27,525 nt of DNA from Stramenopiles sp. TOSAG23-2 (taxonomy: Eukaryota; Sar). How positions within the stretch are numbered: the stretch's first letter is position 1; every line of letters begins with the position of its first letter. Position numbers and translations under genes: made by a program. The stretch is from positions 1 to 27,525 of the forward strand of contig LT649415.1 of assembly GCA_900128395.1 (NCBI GenBank), written 5' to 3'. The notes under the pieces were generated by a model. That model had not been told where the DNA came from. It did not search any database and worked only from the letters and a program-made list of their open reading frames with translations. Shown here in pieces: positions 1-8,457 of this stretch.

Positions 1-388
1 TAAAATTTATCCTATGTGTAAAATGGCTGGTCTGATCTTTTTGGCTGCCATATATATATATATATATATATATTCGTATAAAATGTTCTCTTACTCATAT
101 ATTATACCGTACATATAAATTTCTTTTACTCCCGTTCATTACCAGGTAACATCTCAAATCAACATATATTATTATATTTTTTGTATATTTTTTATAATTT
201 TTACTCTCTCAATATCATATTTTTTTTAGAGTCAGGTTATGATTTTATGATACCTCGTAATATTTAATTATACACACACACATTTCTCTCTCTGGCTCTC
301 TCCTTTTACCTCTCACCTCTCACAAGACATTATTAGTAACATAATATAATATATATATATCATATTACAATAATGCATGGCGTTCACT
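1..388. other. Intergenic, AT-rich, 3' side of the RING gene
   Basis: No coding frame is supported here. It contains a (TA)11 microsatellite at 51-72, an 11-nt interrupted palindrome TTACCAGGTAA at 140-150, and a pyrimidine-rich CT tract around 285-325. It lies downstream of the minus-strand RING-finger gene, so it probably holds that gene's 3' UTR and terminator plus flank of a neighbour outside the window. Confidence 0.6.
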
Positions 389-1564
389 CTATGATGTCTT
401 GAAACCTTCTATATGTTTTGTAGGGTTTTCGCATTTTTGATTGCATAATGGGCATTTTTTCGAAGTTAAAAGCCATTGCTCTATACATTTGCTATGGTAA
501 AAATGGCGATCTGAGCAAGGCAAACAAGTAACCATATCACTTGGTTTATACTTTTCTAAACAAACTGTACATTTCTCAGGTGGTGCTAACGATTTCAAAG
601 CCAGTACTTTTATTCTATCTTTGTAATTTTCACTTTTAAATAATTTAACCACATCTAATGAGAAACCTTTCCCACGATCAGTATTGTCGGTACCGTTAAT
701 ATCCATAGCATTCCGTTCAGCTTGTTCATGTGCTATTCTTTCTTGAACTCCTCTCCATGTCCAATAAAAGAAACCTATAAATAAAAACATTATTTGGAAT
801 ACAAATATTAACAATTGTACTCCAAATAATTGCATCATGTATTTATCTTCTTTAGATTGTCCCGGTTTGTCATAATGTCGCAAGATCGTGATTGGAAAAT
901 ATACAAAATTGAAACAATTCACTAAAAATCGAAACTTTCCCGTTGCTTTGTTGATTTTGAAATAAAAGGATTTAATCAACTGACTACGCTTTTCGAGATA
1001 ATATGCATCTATTTCATCAATTCTCATTAAATTGATATTTGATACATCATCATTTAACATACGTATTACTTTTTTCACTACTACTAATCTTTGAACAAAA
1101 GAAAATAACTGGATATATAACGAACAGCCAAACCAAAAGGTTAAGTACCAGCATTGGCTACCAACGAAAATTTGCAACAAAGAGAGTTCAAATTGTTCGC
1201 ATAAATATATTACTGAGAACAATGACATTAATGAAACCAATGTACCTAAAATTGTCGTATGCAATATAAAGTTTAACGCTTGTTTTGGTGCCATTGCATA
1301 GAAAAGATGGGTACTGTTGAAACTAGCCTCTGTAGAGTTTCCGTTGATAGTTGTTCTACTGAAATTGGTGTTGTTATACATATGACCCAGTGCGTTCCCC
1401 GATGGCGTTGTCGGGCTGCTTCTAATACGGCTATCATGGTTTGTTGTTGTGTCGTGCGTTGTTGCTTCTTCTTCTTGTTGTTGTTGTGTCGTATTTCTTC
1501 TACGAGTACTACGAGTACGACGACGTCTTGTATTATTACTATTACGTGTATCAATTAACGACAT
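389..1564 (-). CDS. Multi-pass membrane RING-H2 protein, probable E3 ubiquitin ligase
   Basis: The predicted 391-residue protein probably attaches ubiquitin to membrane-linked substrates. Visible order: Arg/Thr/Gln-rich cytosolic N-terminus (1-60), hydrophobic segments near 97-122, 128-158, (weaker) 211-229 and 243-269, then a C-terminal RING-H2 at about 332-374. The RING spacing is C-x2-C-x14-C-x3-H-x2-H-x2-C-x10-C-x2-C with the usual Trp (EQW) after the sixth ligand, so all eight zinc ligands are present. The frame also has an ATG 19 codons upstream (1621), but those codons read as AT-rich leader, while the ATG at 1564 has an AAAATG context; I prefer 1564. It is divergent from the Cys-rich ORF across about 1.2 kb. 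The RING call is strong; the substrate, organelle and exact topology are unknown. Confidence 0.85.
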   Translation of the reverse strand: MSLIDTRNSNNTRRRRTRSTRRRNTTQQQQEEEATTHDTTTNHDSRIRSSPTTPSGNALGHMYNNTNFSRTTINGNSTEASFNSTHLFYAMAPKQALNFILHTTILGTLVSLMSLFSVIYLCEQFELSLLQIFVGSQCWYLTFWFGCSLYIQLFSFVQRLVVVKKVIRMLNDDVSNINLMRIDEIDAYYLEKRSQLIKSFYFKINKATGKFRFLVNCFNFVYFPITILRHYDKPGQSKEDKYMMQLFGVQLLIFVFQIMFLFIGFFYWTWRGVQERIAHEQAERNAMDINGTDNTDRGKGFSLDVVKLFKSENYKDRIKVLALKSLAPPEKCTVCLEKYKPSDMVTCLPCSDRHFYHSKCIEQWLLTSKKCPLCNQKCENPTKHIEGFKTS

Positions 1565-2744
1565 TTTGAAGTGAAAAATTAAACAAAATGTATATATGTA
1601 TATGAAACGCAGATCAATCAAAAACCGAAGTATCTGCTACAAAATATATAATGTCGTGATATTGGACAAAAACACGTTCGTTGTTTGATATATGTTCTAT
1701 TGTATGTACATATATATTATATATATATATATATCGTTGTAAATACGGTAAAAATATTATTATTTGTTTTGCTCCTCTTTTTAAAATGATGGATATTGAT
1801 GTATATATATATATAATTGCTACTACTAAATACGAAAAATAATAATAATAATAATAATAAAAACCAAACACACAGATGCAGTGTTTCTGTTATATATTCC
1901 AATGCACGCCAATCGTTGAATGAACTGGTTGCACGGCTATCTGTTTTATTATTACGAATTACACACATCTATACTCTCATTTCCACACATTGCACATTGT
2001 GTATTCTAATTATTATTGTGTATAAAGTACATGTAGTGGTGCTAGTATGTATTATATGCCAAAACACACAGAAGAGCATATACTTAGACTACTACTGGCA
2101 TACCAGACATAGCCCTACCAGACACAGTTGTGTGTTATAGTGCTATTACTATGCTAGGTATTTATTTGTTATCATATTTTAATCTTTGTTGTGGATGACG
2201 AGACGACCGACTGCACGACTGGTGGACATAAATAAATACAGTCAATAATTATAATAGTCGTCTATATTTCAATACTATTCAGGTATTAATAGTAGTTATA
2301 AGTATTTCAAGTAAGATTTTTGTGTTTAAGATGTTTCCTAGAGTCAAGACCTGCGTTGCTACCTATACCCGCCTGCTAGGTTTTCTAAATGGTTGAAAGA
2401 TTTTTTAGCAGGGTGATATCATTGGACGAGCAAAGTGTCTAAGCACGTTTTTGGTTTTGTTTTTTGTGATGCTGATGATACCAGCCTTTTTTTTTTTTGG
2501 GCCAGGAGGGTACCGCAGGGCCCATCAAGAAAACATTTGCAGCAAGAGAAATAGAGAGAGAGAGTGAAACCATATAACAGAAGTAAAAACAATCAAAAAT
2601 AATTTAATTATCGATCAAAATAATTCTTGTTTCCTCGTTGGGCGTGTGCTTCCTTACCAAACACCGAAACCCACTAACTGTACACCCACCTTCGTCTAAA
2701 CAAGACACAAAGCCTGTATAAGTAAATTGAAATAAATTAAATTA
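1565..2744. other. Divergent intergenic region with microsatellites and hairpins
   Basis: This separates the minus-strand RING gene from the plus-strand Cys-rich ORF and should contain both promoters. It holds (TA)n tracts near 1705-1733 and 1801-1815, a (TAA)n run at about 1839-1861, and a GA-rich stretch near 2549-2567. Between 2340 and 2525 is a patch that looks less AT-rich and carries two inverted repeats (CCTGCTA/TAGCAGG at 2372-2378 and 2406-2412; GGGCC/GGCCC at 2499-2503 and 2519-2523). Short open frames over 1614-2140 come from the simple repeats and I do not consider them genes. Confidence 0.6.
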
Positions 2745-3176
2745 ATGGGTGTAGTCTTTGGTATACAACGGGCTGGGCGATCTAACTATATCCTTGCATC
2801 AAATGGACAACCTTTCTATTTTGAACAGCAGGTGGCTCATATTTGCTGCGTTCCCATTTGTCCAAATCGCTACTATTTAATGACTCCGAAATGGGAAAAT
2901 GGAAAGAAAGCAGGCAATTGCGAGTGGGTAGCCTGCATCTGTTCTTTCCCTCCTCTATGTTGCTTGCAACGTATTTTCGGCTGCATTCCCGGCTGCATTC
3001 CACCTGCAGATGAATACCACGAAAAATTGTTTCGGCGTTTAACTGGTAAAAGGTTGGCACGTGAAAAAAAAACAAAACCTGCCAGCCCACCTGTGGAAGG
3101 TGTCACACCAAACCCCTTGCAGACAGAGAGACTTGAAACTGGTTCTGGAAAAGGTATAGATAACGAAATGAAATGA
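2745..3176 (+). CDS. Small Cys-rich protein, family not recognised
   Basis: The 143-residue frame has ten cysteines packed between residues 34 and 84 (34, 35, 39, 59, 64, 66, 72, 73, 80, 84), including CC pairs and the near-repeat GCIPGCIP at 79-86. A basic stretch (about 98-112) and a Pro/Thr/Glu-rich tail follow. There is no signal peptide or clear membrane helix. The cluster could bind metal, form disulfides or be palmitoylated; I do not recognise a family. By eye the base composition is distinctly less AT-rich than the flanks, which argues for real coding sequence or foreign origin. The start is an ordinary ATG in an ATTAATGGG context. It may be one exon of a longer gene, and a spurious ORF is not excluded. 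Confidence 0.45.
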   Translation: MGVVFGIQRAGRSNYILASNGQPFYFEQQVAHICCVPICPNRYYLMTPKWENGKKAGNCEWVACICSFPPLCCLQRIFGCIPGCIPPADEYHEKLFRRLTGKRLAREKKTKPASPPVEGVTPNPLQTERLETGSGKGIDNEMK

Positions 3177-3910
3177 TAAGTTCTTGAGTTGCTTTCAAAT
3201 CGATATATCTTACTTTTTCTTTAAATCATTTTTTTATATATTATTTGTAAAAAAGTTAAATTTGCACGTGAAAATATGCAGTCCATACGATTTTTGTATT
3301 GGCAACGATAAGACGACAAATGGTTTGTCTATCCTAAAGGAAAATAAAAAAAATTAGAAAAGAAAAAGAAAAAAGGAAAAGTATCGTAACAAAATAAAAA
3401 AAGATCCAAAAAAATTATTACCACAAATCGTGCGAAAAGAAAAAATATTTAAAATGAGAGCATAAAATTTTTTTTAATAATTAATTAAAAATATTTTTGT
3501 GACCATCACGTAACCAGAAATTAAAATTAAATTCTTTGTTGAAATTGAAAAAAGACTTATCGTAACAAATTAAATTACTTGTAAATTATTTTGTTTACCA
3601 TTTATCGTGCGAAAAGAAAAAAATTATAAATCGTGACTGAGGTGGAATATTGACGACGCGCAAATGAAATAATAAGAGCATTAATGCTGTGTAGTGTTAA
3701 GGGTAGTAAAACACAAAAATTTGCGCTTCAAAACAGGGTAGAAATTAGGGGGGTTTTAGGGGTAGCGTAAGAAAGTGGTTGAATGGTGGTTTTGAAATTA
3801 AGTAACATTGTGTGTGTGTGTATTATGCGTGGTTATTTTATATTTCTATTTAATGCACCCTCTCTGAAATTATTGTTTTTTGTGTTTTTTCTAATCTCCC
3901 TCCCCCTCTT
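3177..3910. other. Convergent intergenic region, very AT-rich, degenerate direct repeat
   Basis: This lies between two 3' ends (Cys-rich ORF and the EF-hand/SAM gene). No gene is supported. Two partly conserved blocks about 176-177 nt apart form an imperfect direct duplication: ATCGTAACAAA at 3383 and 3559, and ATCGTGCGAAAAGAAAAAA at 3427 and 3604, with weakly similar sequence between. A short GT run is near 3810. Confidence 0.55.
3383..3623 (+). repeat. Imperfect direct repeat, period about 176 nt
   Basis: An 11-nt word (3383-3393 and 3559-3569) is followed about 33 nt later in each copy by a shared 19-nt word (3427-3445 and 3604-3622). The conserved spacing in both copies indicates a decayed duplication rather than chance homopolymer similarity. 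Confidence 0.5.
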
Positions 3911-4957
3911 TTAAACTGCCTTGGATTCAAGCCAATGGATAACATGTCCTTTTCTTAATTTGATTTCTTTCATTAAAAGATAAGCATCTCCCCATTTTAA
4001 CTTACATTTTTCACGAAGGAATTTCTCATTCACTGACGGTAATGCCATGCCACATATCCCTTCATTTTTAAATACGTCTACTACAGTTTCTATTTTAAAG
4101 TCTTTACTAAAATAATAGCTTTCATCTTCGTTTTTTTTTGTAATTTCACCTAACCATTGAATAACATCGTCGACAGTAACTTTCATCATCGCATTGTATT
4201 CTTTTTCAATTTCATCCATTGCTGGGCCTGGAATAACATAAAGATTACTAACAAGTTTGTAAAGAAAGGGGGCTATAGCAAAAATTATTATTGAAACACA
4301 CACAAGAATAATTAAAGTGCTCATATAAGCCCCAAATGTGAAAAAACAGATAACAAGTATAGCCATCACCCACCAAACCACACCAATAATAAACGTACTC
4401 ACTGTAACCAGTACCATCATTGAACCAACTTCCTCGATATACGTTCCAAGTAAATCATCACTAAGACATGATAAACTCATAGTTGAAAAAACTGCAGCCC
4501 CAATGGATACGACGTGAAATGCAATAGATAAGCAAAGGCTAGTGAAATATAATACTATCGTCCATGTTTCATCTAATATTTGTATATCTGCTCCCCAAAA
4601 TCCAGATTTTTTTTCAAAAGCAATATCACCGGGATTTACAATAATCGGTATAGTTATTGTGATAGCCAAAGCAGCTACAAGGCCAATAGTATTTAGTGTC
4701 TCTTTTATTGCTGCAGACTGATCCGCAGAAGTTCCTACAACGGGAGACTTTAAAAATTTTCTAAGCCAAGAAAAACTGACTAAAACTTTTGCCCACGCAC
4801 AACAACCTTTGGGCTTTATTTTCCACGGTTGCTCTTCGTCATCTAACAATCCATCCCCATTTTTATCCAGCAATTCTAAAATTGCACTGTGTTTTGTTGT
4901 TGATTCTTTTTTGTTCTTCTCCCGATCAATTTTTTTCGCTGGTTGCACCGACGTCAT
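3911..4957 (-). CDS. EF-hand / four-TM / SAM-like domain membrane protein
   Basis: The 348-residue protein has three recognisable parts. Residues 31-42 form one canonical EF-hand loop (DKNGDGLLDDEE, with acidic or amide ligands at 1, 3, 5, 9 and 12), so Ca2+ binding on the N-terminal side is likely. Hydrophobic segments follow at about 88-108, 133-160, 180-207 and 209-236. Residues about 262-335 read like a SAM domain: an N-terminal xWL, a central IxGMALP segment, then REKCKLKWGDAYLLMKEI, matching the usual 'L++LGI+ GD LL I' ending. The protein could couple Ca2+ to oligomerisation at a membrane; that is inference. It is not a known channel by any pore motif I can see. It is divergent from the glycosyltransferase. 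The start at 4957 is the first ATG and lies just before the EF-hand. No signal peptide is visible. Confidence 0.8.
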   Translation of the reverse strand: MTSVQPAKKIDREKNKKESTTKHSAILELLDKNGDGLLDDEEQPWKIKPKGCCAWAKVLVSFSWLRKFLKSPVVGTSADQSAAIKETLNTIGLVAALAITITIPIIVNPGDIAFEKKSGFWGADIQILDETWTIVLYFTSLCLSIAFHVVSIGAAVFSTMSLSCLSDDLLGTYIEEVGSMMVLVTVSTFIIGVVWWVMAILVICFFTFGAYMSTLIILVCVSIIIFAIAPFLYKLVSNLYVIPGPAMDEIEKEYNAMMKVTVDDVIQWLGEITKKNEDESYYFSKDFKIETVVDVFKNEGICGMALPSVNEKFLREKCKLKWGDAYLLMKEIKLRKGHVIHWLESKAV

Positions 4958-5640
4958 CTTTTGACAAGTATATATGATTTTAATTGTTGATTATATTTAT
5001 GTATAGACGACTATCAATTATCACAAAAACTGTTATTAATTAAAAAAAAAAGTCCAAATTAATATAAAAGACAAGTCTCGCACATGTAAAAATATATTAT
5101 ACGCCTTGTATCTATGGATAATAATATATATTAAATGAATATTAATATATAATTGCACAAATAAAATACGTGGATTTTAATAATGGTATTACCAGGATTA
5201 CCATGCTTTTTTACAGGCTGTATCGATAAAAATTATAAAGAAAAAAAAAAAGTCTGCAAAAAAACAAAACTCTGAGGCACTGATGGTTGCAAAACGGTTG
5301 CCACCCTACTCGATCCCCTCATCTGCCAAATGCCTCAATTTTTAAAATAGTGCCCATCGTTATTAGACCGGATCTGGTTAGTCAAAATTAATTAAATTAC
5401 TATTTGGCGTAATGCTGTGTTCATACTATCGGAATTAATTAATTTGATAGGTTATTAATATTTTTAACAAATTTTCTTTAAATGGACCCTTAAATCTTCA
5501 TCGTGTAAATCTTATATTTTATATACTAAATCCCACCAAGCATAATAAGCAAATAATTACCAGGTAAAATAAAAACAACAACAAAAAAAATGGAATCTCT
5601 ACATAGACTACATCAATATTTACATCATCTCTTCTTTCTT

Positions 5641-5678
<38 letters not shown>

Positions 5679-5803
5679 ACTCTCTCACTCTCATTCAATA
5701 TACCCGGATATCTCCTTTATACTGCAAATTAATATTGTATCAATATAGATTACTTACATATACGGAATAATATATACATATTCGTAACATATTATACAAA
5801 AAT
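4958..5803. promoter_or_regulatory. Divergent promoter region with long CT tract
   Basis: This is shared by the EF-hand/SAM gene (-) and the glycosyltransferase (+). It contains TTACCAGGTAA at 5557-5567 and a long pyrimidine tract at about 5628-5695 (CTTT then (CT)n), roughly 110-175 nt before the glycosyltransferase ATG. No coding frame is supported. The tract is probably promoter or 5' UTR sequence; that role is inferred from position only. Confidence 0.5.
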
Positions 5804-8191
5804 ATGAGACGAATTATTAGTGTACAACCATCTTCATCAACAAATAATAATAATAATAATGAGAAAATAATAAATAATAATAATAATACAATACGTAGTT
5901 TATCACCAAATAATATTGGTACGCCGTCTAAACCACCAACTACACCTAGTCATATAATTAATAAAAAGAAGTTAATAGTTGAAAAACAATATAAAAAAAC
6001 AATGACATATCATCCTTATTATCCATTGGATTATTGGTTTATTTTTTTCTTAGGTTTTTTAGTATCATATTTAATTTTTACAGAAGATTCAAGTAATACT
6101 AGTGATAATTATAATAATATATTAAAAGGAACGTCAAAATTATCTAAACATAATAATAATAATAAATATTATCAAAAATTATTATTACGTGAAAAAGAAT
6201 TAATAAATGCAAATAATTTTTTGAAACATACTGTAAATACTTTGCAATCGAGGCTTGAAATGGAATGCAATCATGATATGAAACAGACTACAAATGTAGA
6301 AAAACAAATGATGACACTAAAAACAGAGTTAGAAGGGGCAAAAGAATTTGCACGTCATGCTACTGATACCAAAGCACTTACAAATGCAATGGAAAAAGCT
6401 ATTTTAAATGCAAGATCATCTGCATTAGAAGTAGATACAATGCGTAAAAAATTATTAAATATGAAATCATCATTACCAATAGTAAAAACAGCAACAATGA
6501 AAGAAGAAAAAGATAGTACAATAAAAACAACAACAACAAAAATAAAAGAGAATAATAATAATAATAATAATGATAATAATAATAAAAATAACCAATATGA
6601 CGATAATTTAGATTTTAAAAAAAATATGATATTAAAATCTGTATCGAAAAGAAATGATTTTGATTTAAGTAGATGGTCCATTTGGGATGTACCATTGACT
6701 GAATTATATCGTTATTGGAATTGGCCACCAGGACCAATTGGTTCCATTATTTATGATCAATGGGTATTAGGTGTTACAGAGGAAAATACAGTGGAAAGTA
6801 AACAAGTAGTAGCATTTGCAATAAAAGCAATGTCAAATTTACCAATATTTAAAAAAGCAAATGTTATATATACCATGGATTCTTTGGAAAAGGAAAAAAA
6901 AATTGAAGTCATACGATTTGAACGTAGAATTGAACGTTTTTATGGTATTCATTTCACTGTCCATATACGAATTAAAGACAGTGGTGAAGTATATGCTATT
7001 CATTCACGTCGTCCATTGCAAAAATTAAAATTAGAAAATATTGTCAGCATGCAAAAGGAACGTCCTAAATTAGTGAATATTATTGTAAGCGTTAGTAACA
7101 GAGGAAAAGCTTTATTGAAAATGATAAAGTCATTATTGCCATTTAAAGATGGTATACGATTAGTAGTTGTGGACCATACGAGTACCGATGCAAATTTACG
7201 TGTTATGTTGCGTAAAAGTGGTTTGACCAATTATAAATTTCTATGGGCACCAAAAAGTATGAAAAAATTTTCAAGAGCATTGATGTTAGATTATGGTATA
7301 CGATCGTTAAAAGATGACGAGATATTTTTCACATGCGATGTAGATATGCATGTTCCACATAATTTACATGAAATTGTTGCATTGACGGTTGAAAAAGGTG
7401 CACGTGTATATGCACCAGAAGTATTTCAGTTAAAAGATGGATATAAATTAAAAGCAACTGCAAAATCTGGCAGCTTCTTTGGTTGGGGATATGGTATGAT
7501 AGGTGCATATAAAAGTGATTACGTAAATATTAATGGATATGATTTAAAAAAATTTCGCTATGGATGGGGTGGTGAAGATATTGATTTAATCAATCGTTTC
7601 GTTCGCCATGGGTATACGATTATTCGACCGAGGGAACATGAATTGCTCCATAGATGGCATAAAAAATTATCGTGGAGAAAAGAAAGCCAATGCGATTTTC
7701 ATTGGAGAAAAGGTACATTTTGCGCAACATCACATGATAAACATTCAGATAATATTAATCATAATCATACATGGACATTTAAATTATCCTTTTTAAGAAA
7801 TTGTGATTATGATCAAGACAAAGATTTATTAGGTCAACATGCTGCATCCATTGATATACCGGCTGGTAAATATGAAATGAAATTATTATCAAAATTGCCA
7901 AAAGCAATTGAAATGGAAAATAAGACCGCATTGTCCTCTTCCATGCCTCCACAAGTGCATTTAAAAGCAACTCATGCTGATTTAGCAGATGAGGTAATGG
8001 ACGGTGATGATCAATTGTTTAATTTAACAAATATTGTGTTGGATAATTTAGATGCAAAAACAAATAGTATCATGTTTGAAACATCGGCAAAAGCGACAAG
8101 AATATATTTATGGGTTAGTCCATGTAATTTAGATGAACGAAGGGAGGAAACGGAAGGGGAGGTAGTGAATGTTGCGTTGATTAATGTGTAG
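5804..8191 (+). CDS. Type II membrane glycosyltransferase, GT7 / chondroitin GalNAc-transferase-like
   Basis: This enzyme should transfer Gal or GalNAc from a UDP-sugar in the Golgi lumen. Visible order in 795 residues: Asn-rich cytosolic tail (1-72), one membrane anchor at about 76-93, a stem with coiled-coil-like heptads (120-220) and Asn runs (250-263), then the catalytic domain. The catalytic core starts near LVNIIVSVSNRG (423-434), has the metal/nucleotide-binding DxD as DVD at 512-514, and the family hallmark GWGGEDIDL at 587-595, followed by RPREHELLHRWHKK (608-621) with a His where the family places a metal ligand. These match beta-1,4-galactosyltransferase and chondroitin N-acetylgalactosaminyltransferase enzymes (GT7 C-terminal domain). 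The acceptor cannot be told from sequence. The roughly 72-residue cytosolic tail is longer than usual for Golgi enzymes. It converges on the HAD phosphatase gene. Confidence 0.9.
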   Translation: MRRIISVQPSSSTNNNNNNEKIINNNNNTIRSLSPNNIGTPSKPPTTPSHIINKKKLIVEKQYKKTMTYHPYYPLDYWFIFFLGFLVSYLIFTEDSSNTSDNYNNILKGTSKLSKHNNNNKYYQKLLLREKELINANNFLKHTVNTLQSRLEMECNHDMKQTTNVEKQMMTLKTELEGAKEFARHATDTKALTNAMEKAILNARSSALEVDTMRKKLLNMKSSLPIVKTATMKEEKDSTIKTTTTKIKENNNNNNNDNNNKNNQYDDNLDFKKNMILKSVSKRNDFDLSRWSIWDVPLTELYRYWNWPPGPIGSIIYDQWVLGVTEENTVESKQVVAFAIKAMSNLPIFKKANVIYTMDSLEKEKKIEVIRFERRIERFYGIHFTVHIRIKDSGEVYAIHSRRPLQKLKLENIVSMQKERPKLVNIIVSVSNRGKALLKMIKSLLPFKDGIRLVVVDHTSTDANLRVMLRKSGLTNYKFLWAPKSMKKFSRALMLDYGIRSLKDDEIFFTCDVDMHVPHNLHEIVALTVEKGARVYAPEVFQLKDGYKLKATAKSGSFFGWGYGMIGAYKSDYVNINGYDLKKFRYGWGGEDIDLINRFVRHGYTIIRPREHELLHRWHKKLSWRKESQCDFHWRKGTFCATSHDKHSDNINHNHTWTFKLSFLRNCDYDQDKDLLGQHAASIDIPAGKYEMKLLSKLPKAIEMENKTALSSSMPPQVHLKATHADLADEVMDGDDQLFNLTNIVLDNLDAKTNSIMFETSAKATRIYLWVSPCNLDERREETEGEVVNVALINV

Positions 8192-8296
8192 TGAGTGTAA
8201 AAATAACTGGAGAAAAAATGTGCGTCGTATATGATTTGAAGCGTATTTATATATTCATTTTTGTGTGTTTTCTTAATATGATATGTGTCATACGAA

Positions 8297-8325
8297 TACG
8301 TATCATATCATTGATATGATACGTA
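8297..8325. repeat. 29-nt perfect inverted repeat, 14-nt arms
   Basis: The left arm TACGTATCATATCA (8297-8310) and its exact reverse complement (8312-8325) are separated by one T. It lies between the convergent 3' ends of the glycosyltransferase (stop at 8191) and the HAD phosphatase (stop at 8458). It could form a cruciform, or a hairpin in either 3' UTR (with a few central bases unpaired); a terminator or 3'-end role is inference from position. Confidence 0.7.
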
Positions 8326-8457
8326 AAAAATGAAATATTGATACATTATGAGATGCATTAAAATTTGTTTTAAATTACACTTCTCTCTCTCTCTGCCTTC
8401 CTCCTCCTTCCTCACTTGTAGTACTACTCGTTTACAATTTTTTTAACACACAAGATT

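Noticed and set aside
1614-2140. Overlapping short ORFs on both strands
   Set aside because: They are built from (TA)n and (TAA)n repeats and show no protein-like features.
5280-5345. tRNA-like stretch with a T-arm-like ACTCGATCCCC
   Set aside because: I could not fold acceptor, D and anticodon arms around it.
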